Origin: Musa acuminata AAA Group
Lineage: Eukaryota > Streptophyta > Magnoliopsida > Zingiberales > Musaceae
Direction: 5' to 3'
DNA: 64,000 bases
Assembly (NCBI RefSeq): GCF_036884655.1
Contig: NC_088330.1
Coordinates: 36,748,501 to 36,812,500, forward strand
Below are positions 1-10,738 of this stretch, piece by piece. The notes beneath the pieces are model-generated. The model made no database searches. It was not told where the DNA came from and saw only the letters and a program-made list of their open reading frames with translations. The position numbers and the translations under genes are program-made. Within the stretch, counting starts at the first letter, position 1; each line of letters begins with the position of its first letter.

Positions 1-3000
1 ATTCATATACGAAAAACCTTCACCACTCTTTTTCTTCTTCCACTTCTGTAAGAATCTATAAGCCTATCAGAGTATGAAGAAGGTTTTTGGGTGCCCAATC
101 ATTGAGGTTACCGTGTGTAAGTCCACAATGAACACATACTTCTTTTCTGAAAAGGACTTTGATGATAAGATTAATTTCCCTTAGCCATGACAGTCATCCT
201 CAAAGGACCCACCATTTCTTTTTCTGAAACTGAAATCTTTCGAGAGTTCTAAAACTCTGGGAACAAACTTGAGGCGTTCCAATCCAGATATCAGGATCAC
301 AGGAGGGGCATCTTTGACAGCATAATTCCCTGCACATTTCTCCTTCCTCATTTGATCTTCTTGGCAGTAGATTTCACATGAACAAAACCACTTTTACTTC
401 TCAAGCCCACTGGAAGGATTGTTCTCTTTAAGCACAAGAGTGATCCAATGCTCAAGATTTAATCCTTGACCTTCCATGGAATGAGAACCAAAAGAATCAA
501 AACAAATGTCTTTCAAGAAATGCCAATCAATTATCATCTCTACCTAAACCTATGACACATTTTAATGAATACTTCATTTGGGCTTTGTCAACCAAGAGTT
601 TGATTGTGTGAAGAAAGACTGTTGGAGTGAGCAAAGTAGCCATCTCATATGACACGACATGGCAGCATGCATTGTTTTCAGTGGCATCCCCACACCACAT
701 AACACTGAAAGCGACAACCACTTGAAGTAACGACACAAATGTCGGGAATTCATCATCTCCTTGCTCATCAACTGGGAGACTTAAGGGTGTGGATTAATCT
801 ATAAGATCTTTTGTAGTTGGCAAGACCAAAACATGAAGGAAGAAGTTGTGCACCAAAAAGCTTGAAAACCATGTCTTCTAGCATTGAAAATGACTTGGCT
901 GAAGAAGATAATGCAGAGAGTTCGAAGGAGCTCAGGCATGATTGTATCAAGTCATCAATATGACTCCAATGAATGTGATGGGCGAAGAAATTCTTGTAAG
1001 CTTCTTGATGACAGCTCTTCGTTGTTTGAAGTTGATATGCACCAAAATATATAATGCCAGAGTAGCATCTACTCGACTGTAGAAGCAAAGCATAAAGTTG
1101 CAGATGGCATCATTCGAATGATACAGTTGGAAAAGGAGTAAAGCTCCTCTAGATTAGCTTTCTTGCTTGAATTATGCAGGAACTTCAAGTACCCATATCT
1201 GAGCCAAGGTTGAGAAATGGCCAAAAATTTGAGCTTCCAACTTCTCCAGGCAACAGTGTTCATACAAGTCAATGAAAGTGGTAGGTGCTCCTTGATCATT
1301 ATCATGATAAGAACAATGGGAAGTCCAAGCAGGAAAGACTACAAAAGAAAAACCAATGAAATTGTAATCCCCCTTTCTTTTTCTTTTTTTTCTCTTCCAT
1401 CTAGAGATCATTCTGCATATTGTTTTTCTCAATCTCAGTTAATTATACATTGATCTAAACAATTGCATGCCTCATTGGGGGATGGATGTGTTGTTTTACA
1501 TCCTTTTTTCCATGAATGTTTCTCCAGCACACAAATACTACATCTACAAGAATGATTAAGGTGGACTTCTTTTGTCACTGCTGTTACTGGACAAGTTCTT
1601 CTTACCTACCGGAGGATTTGTCTCCGAAGCCTAGACTTCCCAAGCAACAACAAAGGGGCTATTCAATGTGTGTTGTTTGTATCCTCATCTGATCAATGTC
1701 ACAAGGGACTAATTGCTGTTCTTGAGTGATTCCTCTCAGCTAATTCCCCTTTGTCTGTGGGGTTATTGGTTGATGACTTGTTGTGCTTGATGGTAACCTC
1801 CAATGTCTCATCACTATTCCTGCTTGAAGAAGGAAGCCAATCACTTCAAGATACAAGAAGAGAACAAACCAAGGAATGGAAGCCCACCACCTCCTGAAAC
1901 AATGTCAGAGAGATGAGGTTATGGTCCTCGTGGCCATGGTCACTGCTTTGTTGCTCAACAAAGTTTTGAGGTAAGGTTGAAGGGTTTATCCTTATCTTTC
2001 CCTAATTAGTAGACCATCACCACTAGTCCATGAAAGATGGATGTCATCAACAGAAGCTGCAGTTCTCTACAGTCTATCAGAATCACACCATTCCAAAAGC
2101 TTAGAGCAAACAGTGTCAAGCTTTCCTTGATGAAAGAAAGCTCAGTGCCACTCATCAGTCATGGTTTTCTTCAACCATTGTATGCAGTAAACCATGGAAA
2201 AGAAGAACGAGGTCATGAAACATGGTTTCAAGTGAATAGCTACAGAAGTTGCTAAGTTGACATTAATGTCTACCATATCCTAACAAGCTTAATAGTGGCA
2301 TCATCATCATCATCATCCACAATCATCGATTTTGGTTTCGATTCTACCAAATTTACAATCGAAATCGAACTGATTCCAATTCTAAAATTATCGATTCTAG
2401 TTCTAGAACCAATAGGCCTTAAATCCAAAGTATTAACTACTATATCATTGTACTTATTTATTTTTTATATTTAGCTAGTTTGAAATAATCAATTTTGGTT
2501 ATAATTTATAGGAATAATCAATAGTTATGATCACCCCTATCATATGGTTGACCAATAAAAATTGAAGTATAGGTGAAGCTCTATTGTCATCATCATCATG
2601 GCCTCATAAATCCTCTCTAGCTGCAAAAAATTTAGATCCAATTGAGATGGACTCAGTTGTCAAAATAAATAAGATGCCATATGATGACACTCCAGACACA
2701 TCATCCTCAGGATAAGTTTGATTTCAAAACCCATGCATTCCTCAGTCCATAAGTGAGAGAGTCCAACACCCAACTAAGTGGTGATCCTAACTGTTCTTAA
2801 GTTGGCCGTTTCTGGGCATCCTTGGCACCAGACGACAATGTCTAAGTCAACATCCATGTAAGAGAGGGAGATTGGTAGCTATGATCCAATTATTGTTCAG
2901 ATTTGACTTTTATAAGATGATGTTTTATATGATATTTTTAATTAAATTAGGATTTTTTTATTTTTTTATATTGATGAGAGTCAACTTTGATAGATATAAT

Positions 3001-3940
3001 GGTAAATATGTTCCTTTACAATATAAAAAGATTAGGATTAAGTCATGGAAATAAATTTTATTGTATTAAAAAGATAAGCCCGTATATATTGACTTCAGTT
3101 TAGGTATATTCCTTTAAGAATAAGTTTTGGTATTTATTCATTTGTGGGTTAGAAGAGTAAGAATCTAGTTACGAAAATAACTTTATTTCTGAATATTCTT
3201 AACATTAGACCTAAAGTCTAATATATTATTTCAACTCGACTTAATAGGATCATGTTTTATATGATATTTTTAATTAGATTAAAGCTTTCTAGTATGATTT
3301 TTTTCACATTTACGAGGATGATAAATTTACTTTTTTACAATATGAAAATATCAAAATAATAAACTCTTTATATTAAGAGGCAATAATATACCTCATCAAA
3401 TATTATATTAGTGTAAGTTTTATATACAGGATATAATTTTTTAGAGTAAATATTGATATTTGTTCTTTTATATTTAAGATATAAGATTATATAAGTTGAT
3501 CCTCTATAAATCCTATTTGTATTGATAGGAGCCTCACTTCTTCTACCTTTTTCATATTGATGATAAAACTTAACTTTAGTGAAATTTTGGATCAAATAAC
3601 TATTCAAAAATATATTTCATGTTGTATTATTAAAATGCAAAAGGTGGAAAGAATGAGAGACTATAAATAAAGGATATTATGAGCCAACAAGTATTACACT
3701 TAGAATTTAAATTGTTAACTTTGATTCCTCTACATGAATTATTTTATGAAAAGAAATAAAATATGTGATAGGTGACATTAAATTCCATCTACAAATCATC
3801 TAAATATTGACGCATTCTATGCTGTCATTACTGTTTTATGTAATATAAGATTGCCAAAGCCAGTTAGACTCGCAATCTAAAGCACAAATTGCCCCCAACT
3901 CTAAGACGACTCATTTCCTGAAACCCAACTGCAGAGACAG
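1..3940. other. Gene-free left flank with degenerate repeats
   Basis: No gene can be supported here. Several short minus-strand open frames between 527 and 1432 lie end to end but are broken by stops and show no recognisable family, so they could be a decayed coding sequence or chance. A CAT microsatellite lies at about 2299-2317. Between 2880 and 3370 an AT-rich segment carries a direct repeat: the same ~25-bp core starts near 2920 and again near 3252, followed by similar diverged sequence, which suggests a roughly 330-bp repeated unit. The remainder is ordinary AT-rich intergenic DNA and presumably the distal promoter of the FLZ gene. Confidence 0.5.
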
Positions 3941-4003
3941 TGCAGAGTTCTCAGTGGAAATTGAAGCCCATGCCGTCACTTGAGAGTCGCACTGCATGTC
4001 ATC

Positions 4004-4258
4004 GCCTCTCTCTCTCTCTCTCTCTCTCCCTCGCTCTATCTCTTTCTCATGAACACCCTGATCGCAGTCACCGACAGTGAGATCAATGGTCGCAGGGGTT
4101 CCTTTTTAGCTCAGAGAGGCGAGCAATGAGAGGAGAGAAGGGAAAAAGGAAGTTACTACGTTGTCATTTCTGCCGTCTCTTTTTGTCTATAAAGAAGATA
4201 TTGACGGAAGAAAACGCTCACATCCAAAACATCTCTCTCTCTCTCTCTCTCTCTCTCT
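4004..4258. repeat. Two CT microsatellites upstream of and in the FLZ leader
   Basis: CT dinucleotide runs occur at about 4008-4028 and 4233-4258. They flank the putative TATA box. CT runs in 5' leaders are common in plants; the second would lie in the transcribed leader. Confidence 0.7.
4188..4193 (+). promoter_or_regulatory. Putative TATA box of the FLZ gene
   Basis: TATAAA preceded by a pyrimidine-rich stretch. A CT microsatellite (4233-4258) begins about 40 bp downstream, typical of plant 5' leaders. This would place transcription start near 4220 and give a leader of about 690 nt to the chosen ATG, probably interrupted by a leader intron; several upstream ATGs exist in between. No transcript evidence was available. 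Confidence 0.4.
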
Positions 4259-4912
4259 AATACGATTCCCACGCACGATGCCACAACGGCTGCCTCGCAG
4301 CTCTCATTTCCGGAGCCGTTTTCCTGGGCAGAGAGCCAGTGTCTCGTCCACTGGGTGGCCTGTGCATGTCTAATTCATCTTCTCTGATGTGTTGTTGCGG
4401 AGAGAGTGAGGAAGGGAAGGGAAAGGCGCCACCTTGATGAGTTCTTCACTGCCAAAATCGGATTTTTATGAGATGGGAGGTTCCGTAGATGGTTTCCGGT
4501 CTTTAGCGATGGGGAGTACTGAGGGCATTTTGGCTGGGTAAAGAAGAAGCCTTCAAACAAACACACCGAAAAAAGATGAGACCTTTAGTTGGAATCGATG
4601 CCTGCGATTAACTGATATCAGTCACTGTCTCTTTTTGTTTGCATTGGTTTTGTGTTCTAATTTACCTCAAATTTGTATTCCCTCTCGGTTCTGTAAAGAT
4701 CCAATCTTTACATCATTCAAAGTTCTGCAACTGAGGAGGAGGAGGAGGAGGACAAGAAGAGATTCCAGTGCCAAACTCAGGTCAGTTCATGCACTTGTTC
4801 TCTCTTCTTTTGAAAGGAAAGATGGAAGAACCTCTTCCTTTTTCCTTTTCCTTTTGTGAGCTTTCACTCACTACTTGGAACTCTCAAGCTCTTCACCTCC
4901 GCAGAGATCTCA

Positions 4913-6078
4913 ATGTACCAACCAAACATCTTTCTTTGGAAGAGATCCAGAACAGTCGGTGGCAAACAAGGCCTGATGTCATCTTTCCATGGCGGCAGCA
5001 GCTGTGGCAAGCCCGCAGCTTCCTCACTCTTGCCCTCTGCAAGGCTCTCTGAGGCTGCCATGAGCCCAACCTCCACACCAGAAACCAGAAACTTGTCTTC
5101 CATTGGCAATCATATCCCCCCTTTTGATGCGATTACCACTAGCAGCGCCTCTGTTTCAGACACCAAGCAGCATCCATGGAGAAATCGAGGCTCGAGACCC
5201 ACTGGGCTCGGCATCATCGACGCTCTCAGTGACGAACAGTTCGACACCAAGCCACAGCGCAGTATGGTTCTGCTCGGAACAAAGCTGAAGATCCAAATTC
5301 CTTCCCTTTGTCCGACCTCCAACTCGCCGGTTGGGTCCCCAATCGAGTTCGGCATCAAGAACAGAGACTCCCAGTTGGCTCTCCTTTCTCCTGCCCGGAG
5401 CTCTCCCGGCTCGGAGATGCTAGCTTCCTCCCCTCAGGTCTTCGCCGGAAGCAACTTCTCCATGAGCGAGATGGAGCTCTCGGAGGACTACACCTGCGTG
5501 ATCTTTCATGGCCCGAATCCGAGGACTACACACATCTTCGACAGCTGCGCAGTGGAGCAGTGCGGAGATGGCTTCACTCGATCAACCAAAAGCCGCAGCT
5601 TTGCAGCTGATAGCAGAGGGTATCCTATGAATGATTCCTTGAGCTTCTGCTACGCATGCAAGAAGAATGTTGAGCAAGGAAAGGAAACCTTCATGTATAA
5701 GTAAGTTTGATGATAATTCCCTTTGCATCAAACTTAATTCAGCTTAATCTGTCTTCGATTAGTCAATAATAATGTGCTATTCAGCTTAATGAAAATGTTA
5801 GATATGAACTGCACTTAGAATGACAAAGTAGACATCTTCATCTTCATGTCAAGACTTTATGATGTAGAATTATGCTTATGATTTCTCTGATTTAGTATGT
5901 TAATTTCACTTGTGTCTTGACATATGTAGGACTGAGTCTGAGCTTCTTGTATGTTTCTTTCAGAGGTGAGAAAGCATTTTGCAGTAGTGAATGCTGCATC
6001 AAAGGGATGCTTGATGAGTATGGGATAGAGACAAGTGCTCAGAGGAGTCATCACTCACGATGTGATCCATGCTTCTAA
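4913..6078 (+). CDS. FCS-like zinc finger (FLZ, DUF581) protein
   Basis: Two exons, 4913-5700 and 5964-6078, joined within a lysine codon, give 300 aa. The FLZ domain spans about residues 243-285: Cys246-x2-Cys249, then Phe-Cys269-Ser and Cys273. The intron splits the domain, as is usual in this family. Upstream, residues about 205-225 carry the family motif with EDYTCVI and HGPNP. The N-terminus (KRSR near residue 10) also resembles FLZ proteins, which supports the ATG at 4913; the open frame extends further 5' but without another ATG. FLZ proteins are plant-specific adaptors that bind SnRK1 kinase subunits in energy and stress signalling (family knowledge). The middle is Ser/Pro-rich and probably disordered. 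Its 3' end faces the GNAT gene. Family call is firm; the precise FLZ number is not determined. Confidence 0.9.
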
Positions 6079-6657
6079 TTACCACAGCAAATTTGATCTC
6101 CAATTAAGCCTTTTTTTTTTAGTGGTTTGTGGATCCTAATCAAATGGGGATGGAAGTGATCTTGAAGAACCAAATCATTCATTCACTTCGTTGGTGTTCT
6201 CCATGAGTTTTGCTTTCAGAGAAGGTAGAGATCTATTGACATGTTAAGGTCAATGCCATATATTGTCATTAGAAAAGCTAATAAATTCATGCAAATTCTG
6301 ATGCTTCAGCTCCTAAATATAACCAGTTTTTAGAAAGTATTTTTATGCCAGATCCAAAACAATATGAAATTTCTTATCAAAGTCCCGATATCATGAATGA
6401 CCATTAAATCTATTTGAAGAACTGATATAATTTCGACGTATATTTGTTATTTGTTGATGTTAAAACATGTTCTTACAGTGATTTCTCTAAGAAAGCTGGT
6501 AGGATCAAATCCAAGACAGACATTTGTTGGTGTTAAAACATGTTCTTACGATGTGATTTCTTCTCTAAGAAAGTTTGTGGGATCAAATCCAAAGTCCAGA
6601 AATTTAGGATACGTCTGCAAGCACAAAAACCAAATGCCACACACAGCATTTCCACAG
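6079..6657. other. Convergent intergenic region, FLZ and GNAT 3' ends
   Basis: Holds the 3' untranslated regions of two convergent genes. The segment 6446-6600 contains two imperfect tandem copies of a ~77-bp unit (6446-6522 and 6523-6600) sharing the core GTTAAAACATGTTCTTAC. No gene is seen. Confidence 0.6.
6446..6600. repeat. Imperfect 77-bp tandem duplication
   Basis: The two copies share the blocks TTGTTG(A/G)TGTTAAAACATG, TTCTCTAAGAAAG and GGATCAAATCCAA in the same order. They lie between the 3' ends of the FLZ and GNAT genes. Confidence 0.7.
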
Positions 6658-7227
6658 TCAGATGTCATCGGAGTTTGGGCCGGTAGCCAGTAAACTATAC
6701 ATCACCACATCTCTGCTCTTCCCATGCAACATGACGTACTTTCTCAGCAGCCCTTCTCTCAGAAACCCGGCCTTCTCCAGCACCCGCTGCGACGCCGGAT
6801 TTTCCACCTCGGCGATCGCCTCCAGCCTCTCCAAGTGCGGCCACTCCTCGAGGAGAGAGGAAACGGCCGCCCTGAGCGCAGCCGTGGCTATGCCGCGGCC
6901 CCAATGTTGGTAGGCCAGGCGGTAGGCGACGGAGGCCTTGAAGCGCTCCTCGCCCTGGCCGGGCTTGGCGTTGATGGAGCCCACGGGGCGGCCGTCGACG
7001 CAGATGGCTCGGTACCATGGGTGCGGCAGGACGTGGTCCGCCAGGTACCGCCGCGCGTCCTCCTCGCTTGTGCACGGGCCGCGGCGCTGGAAGCGGGTGA
7101 CGCGGGGGTCCGACGCCCATGTCATGAAGGCGCCGACGTCGGAGAGGTCGAAGGGCCTCAAGGTGATCTCTGGTTCCTGCTTCCTGTGATCGTGGTTGGG
7201 TGGGACGGCGGAGGAGTCCGTTTGCAT
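6658..7227 (-). CDS. GNAT-family N-acetyltransferase (RimJ/RimL-like)
   Basis: A single exon encodes 189 aa. The acetyltransferase domain begins at about residue 20 (ITLRPFDLSD), and the acetyl-CoA-binding motif A is at about 107-115 (YQHWGRGIATA, matching Q/R-x2-G-x-G/A). The C-terminal motif B region follows (ENPASQRVLEKAGF, about 142-155), typical of the RimJ/RimL-like group that acetylates protein N-termini or small substrates; the substrate here is unknown. The frame is open upstream to an ATG at 7434, but that 69-residue extension is not conserved-looking. A TATA-like stretch near 7438-7447 would place that ATG at or before the transcription start, so 7227 is preferred. The coding sequence is strikingly GC-rich against AT-rich flanks, as in many monocot intronless genes. 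Confidence 0.85.
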   Translation of the reverse strand: MQTDSSAVPPNHDHRKQEPEITLRPFDLSDVGAFMTWASDPRVTRFQRRGPCTSEEDARRYLADHVLPHPWYRAICVDGRPVGSINAKPGQGEERFKASVAYRLAYQHWGRGIATAALRAAVSSLLEEWPHLERLEAIAEVENPASQRVLEKAGFLREGLLRKYVMLHGKSRDVVMYSLLATGPNSDDI

Positions 7228-7434
7228 TCTTTGGGGACGAGAGAAGCTTCGTAGAGAGATGTTGTTGAAATGCGAGGAGGAACGAAGGAGAGAGAGCAGA
7301 AGAGATCGGTAGCTAAAGTGTTGTTTTATCAAACACTTGTCAAGTGGCTTTTGGCCGCCAAGGTGGACTAATTGACTTGTTGCAGATGCGTGCTGGACTG
7401 CAACCCTTAAACAATCCATTGGGACTTCTCCCAC

Positions 7435-7653
7435 AGATTATATTTATTTTAAACTCTTAAGATCTAATTTAAAACTTGTTTTAAAATAATCTTACAATAT
7501 AAAAGTCTTAAGATCTATCCAAAAGAAATTATTTTCAACTTCACAAATATGGCATAATTATTATTTGATTATGTTGTTAAACTTATGGTTGCTTGACAAC
7601 ATATTTGACCAAATGGGTGTATAAAGTATTACTCTAATAATTAAGAACTATTC

Positions 7654-7693
<40 letters not shown>

Positions 7694-8289
7694 GAATTTA
7701 GAGCTGAAGCTCTCTAATCACAGCAGTTAGAAAAATATTATTTGAATAAGGGAAAAATAGTTTGAAGAGTGTACTTTTAGTTAAGATATTTGCTGATTTT
7801 AGTTAAGATAGTTATTTGGTATAACATTTTTTTTTCTTTTTACAAAGGCTAAATGACAAATATAAAATTGAAATCCAAAACATTGAGATAAGCTGTCATC
7901 TTCTATAATGGATTTTATTATTTCTTAAGACATCAAATATCATTTCTTAAGACATTCATGTTCATTTGTGGGTTGAAAAAGGATCATAAGAAAAAGACTT
8001 TTTATATTGACCAACCATTGAGTAGTAGCAGTTCTGCTGAGGACTATATGAGAGGCACCACTTCAGCAGTACAAGTAATACATACTGTATATTACACCTC
8101 AGACGATACAAACACCCATCTCTTCATTGAGGAAACAAATAAAATTGCATTCTATATCACACAGATAAACAAATAAAACCATGATTCGATTAAAACAGAG
8201 CCAGCATTAGAAGTGACACAAGTCGACATAGACGAGCTTTTAGAGGCCAATGATGCAGTAGTAGCCACAGTCCAGATCATGCAGTAGAC
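7435..8289. other. AT-rich intergenic region with AT microsatellite
   Basis: Promoter side of the GNAT gene and 3' side of the lipid transfer protein gene. An (AT)n run of about 32 bp occupies 7658-7690. No coding signal was seen. Confidence 0.6.
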
Positions 8290-9118
8290 TCACAGATTGG
8301 CCATCAACAAGATGCATCCAGCTACATAGAGGACTGAAGTCATCAGAGAACTGCTTGGCTTGTAAGAACTCCCATCCGAAGTTGCTCCAGTAGTTGAGGG
8401 CGTAGCCTTCGATCCGCTTCCTGCACCATATATATCTTGCTCAGGCGTGCGAGAGAGAGAGTAAAAGATGAGTTCTTTGTCACAGCACAAATGTACGTAG
8501 CAGCAACAACAAGAGGTTACTGTACCTGCGGTTGGAGTTGATGGTGTAGAAGGTCTTGCGGCAGTGGCGCTGCTGGGAACCGACGGCGGCGATGGTGTCT
8601 CCGTTTTGGGGCTGGCAGGGACAGACGGCGTCGGTGGGGTCTCCGGAGTCGTCGTGCGAGAAGCCTCTGGCGCAGCTGCTGGCCCACTGCTCACAGCTGC
8701 AGCCACCACCCATCAAGCAGTAATCAAGTCAATGCCATAAACACACCATCGTTTCCACAAGTTCTGCAGTGCATGAACAGGCTTGAGAGCGGCCACTACC
8801 ACTGCACGCGCTAACCGGCGGAGTCTGGACCTTGCAGGCTCCGGGCATGGCCAACGCCCGGGTCTGGTTGATGGTGATCCCCAACGACGACGCCCCGCCG
8901 TTGAGCACCGAGCAGAGGCACGCCGGCCGCGACTTCACGACGCGGGCGAGCTGCGTGCAGCACGAGGAGGAAGGGGTGGAGGAGTTGCCGGTGATGTAGC
9001 TCAGGCACGGAGCGAGGCCGAGGATCACGGCCGTGCAGCCCGACTGTGCCGACGCGAGGCCCGGGAGCACGATCACCGACGCCATGACGAACCCCATCAT
9101 CATCAAACTCTTCGCCAT
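8290..9118 (-). CDS. GPI-anchored non-specific lipid transfer protein (LTPG)
   Basis: Three exons, 9118-8800, 8696-8526 and 8420-8290, give 206 aa with GT-AG junctions in frame. Residues 1-24 form a signal peptide ending LASA. The eight-cysteine motif is complete: Cys28, 38, 53-54, 67, 69, 95 and 105. Then follows a Pro/Ser/Thr-rich linker (about 107-165), then a Gly/Ser-rich segment and a C-terminal hydrophobic tail ([18 protein letters not shown]) without a following charged region, the pattern of a GPI-addition signal. LTPG proteins sit on the outer plasma membrane and help export cuticular lipids (family knowledge). A Met 18 codons upstream is in frame, but the signal peptide starts best at MAKSLMM. 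Divergent from the ferredoxin gene. Confidence 0.92.
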
Positions 9119-10303
9119 TTCCAGCGATCTCTCGGAGGACGAAGAGGTAATGGTTAGTGTGATGGAAATCATGGGCAGGGTGGGATGAGTTCAAATAGAG
9201 GTGCAGTTGGGCCGTGATGGTGGCCAACTTCTCCTACATTACTAGTCCAGATGGAGATTTGTAAGGCTTCAACAGTAGACATGAATAATGCTGCTGCTTA
9301 GGTATGTAAGTAAGATCACAGTTTCTGATGACATGAAATGGAAGTAGGTGATACAAAACAAGCTTGAACATTTTGAGTTGGCCAACCTCTCACCTCATAT
9401 TTCTTCACCGAATCCATGCATGGGGCTCTCTTAGGTACTGCAACTGAGCTGGACTTCCGTTGTTTGATTGCTCAAAGTGATACTGCTGTTAGGGTTCTCA
9501 ACTTCAATGATATCTGAGTAAAAAATGCAACTTTGTTTTATCTTCAATGTTAGTGTCAGAATTGTCCATCCATAGATGTTAGGTGGTTGACTTACAGCTG
9601 AATCCTTAGTCCCTCATGTGACATATAAAATTAGGTTTGGAATATGTCTGAGATGCTCAACTCAACAAAAAATTCAACATGTAAGTTCAAGGAGAGAAAC
9701 ATCAGACTGATTAATTAGTTTGAAATACTGTACATATCATTAAGCTTAATGTTTTTTGTTTTCTATTTTTTTATTTTTTGTATGATATGAAAGAGGTTAT
9801 ATAAGGAATAATGCTACATGTAAGATCTAACTTGTTGAGCTTTTTTGGGTTTGTCTAAACCATAAATCAACTTTCTTTAACTCAAGATACAATCTTGTGG
9901 TGTTCTCCAAGTGCACCCTCAATGAATCAACCCCTAGTAGCGTAATTGCAGAAGGTGACATGAATGTTTTGCTTACTTATTTCATGGTGGGAATATCCAT
10001 CTTCTTGAGGCACTAATTTCGTTGGCACCACCACCTTAACAGCTTCTCTTCAGCTGTAAAACCTACCCAGACCGCTGTGCTTGTGCTTGGGATCCTATTG
10101 TTCAAGTAGGCCATGCTGGATGGGTCAAAGGGGTTCACCTGCGACTTTGGCTCTCTATTGGCCTGTCGTCAGCGACGGGTAAACGTGGACGGGAAGTAAC
10201 TTTGTGCCTCTTCCTTTCATTGAAAATGAAAGGAGAGGCTTGCGACCACCTTATCCTCGATCCCCGCAGTCCGCAGTGCGAAGCGTTCTCTTCCACACAG
10301 CAC
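9119..10303. other. Divergent intergenic region, LTPG and FdC1 promoters
   Basis: About 1.2 kb between two divergent genes. No open frame of note and no repeat was recognised. It must contain both promoters; I could not assign a convincing TATA box to either. Confidence 0.55.
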
Positions 10304-10738
10304 ATGGCGACGTCACTCCTCCACTTCCCCACCACCACCACCACCTCTCGCCTCGTCCTGAAGCCCGGCATCCGCCACCGCCAGGTCAAGCTCGCCCGCT
10401 TCCCCTCCCTCCGCCTCCGGGTGGCGGCGTACAAGGTGACGATAGAACACGAGGGGGAGCGGCGGACGCTGGAGGTGGCGGAGGACGAGACGATACTGGA
10501 ACGGGCGCTGGAGGAGGGGCTGGAGGTGTCGCACGACTGCAAGCTAGGGGTGTGCATGACGTGTCCCGCCCGGCTAGTGAGCGGCGCCGTGGACCAGAGC
10601 GAGGGCATGCTCAGCGACGACGTCGTCGAGCGCGGCTACGCCCTCCTCTGCGCTTCTTACCCCCGCTCCGACTGCCACATCCGCACCATCCCCGAGGAGG
10701 AGCTCCTCGCCCTCCAGCTCGCCACCGCCAACGACTGA
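10304..10738 (+). CDS. FdC1: Plastid 2Fe-2S ferredoxin, FdC1 type
   Basis: An intronless 144-aa protein. Residues 1-41 are rich in Ser, Thr, Arg and hydrophobic residues with few acids, consistent with a chloroplast transit peptide; the mature part starts near AAYKVTIEHEG. The four iron ligands are visible: Cys79, Cys84, Cys87 and Cys116 (C-x4-C-x2-C-x28-C). The conserved C-terminal tail EEELLALQLATAND matches, from memory, the minor plant ferredoxin FdC1 rather than the main photosynthetic ferredoxins. FdC1 takes electrons from photosystem I but is a poor donor to ferredoxin-NADP reductase (family knowledge). The frame is open 34 codons upstream; the ATG at 10304 is chosen because it starts the transit peptide. 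Strong GC bias contrasts with the flanks. Confidence 0.9.
   Translation: MATSLLHFPTTTTTSRLVLKPGIRHRQVKLARFPSLRLRVAAYKVTIEHEGERRTLEVAEDETILERALEEGLEVSHDCKLGVCMTCPARLVSGAVDQSEGMLSDDVVERGYALLCASYPRSDCHIRTIPEEELLALQLATAND

Noticed and set aside
4635..5052. Open frames upstream of the FLZ start
   Set aside because: They run through the leader or overlap the FLZ frame out of phase. The 4856 frame has no ATG before 4913.
6695..7254. Long open frames of 141 and 176 codons overlapping the GNAT gene on both strands
   Set aside because: They are Gly/Arg/Pro-rich shadows created by the high GC content of the real minus-strand acetyltransferase and contain no domain.
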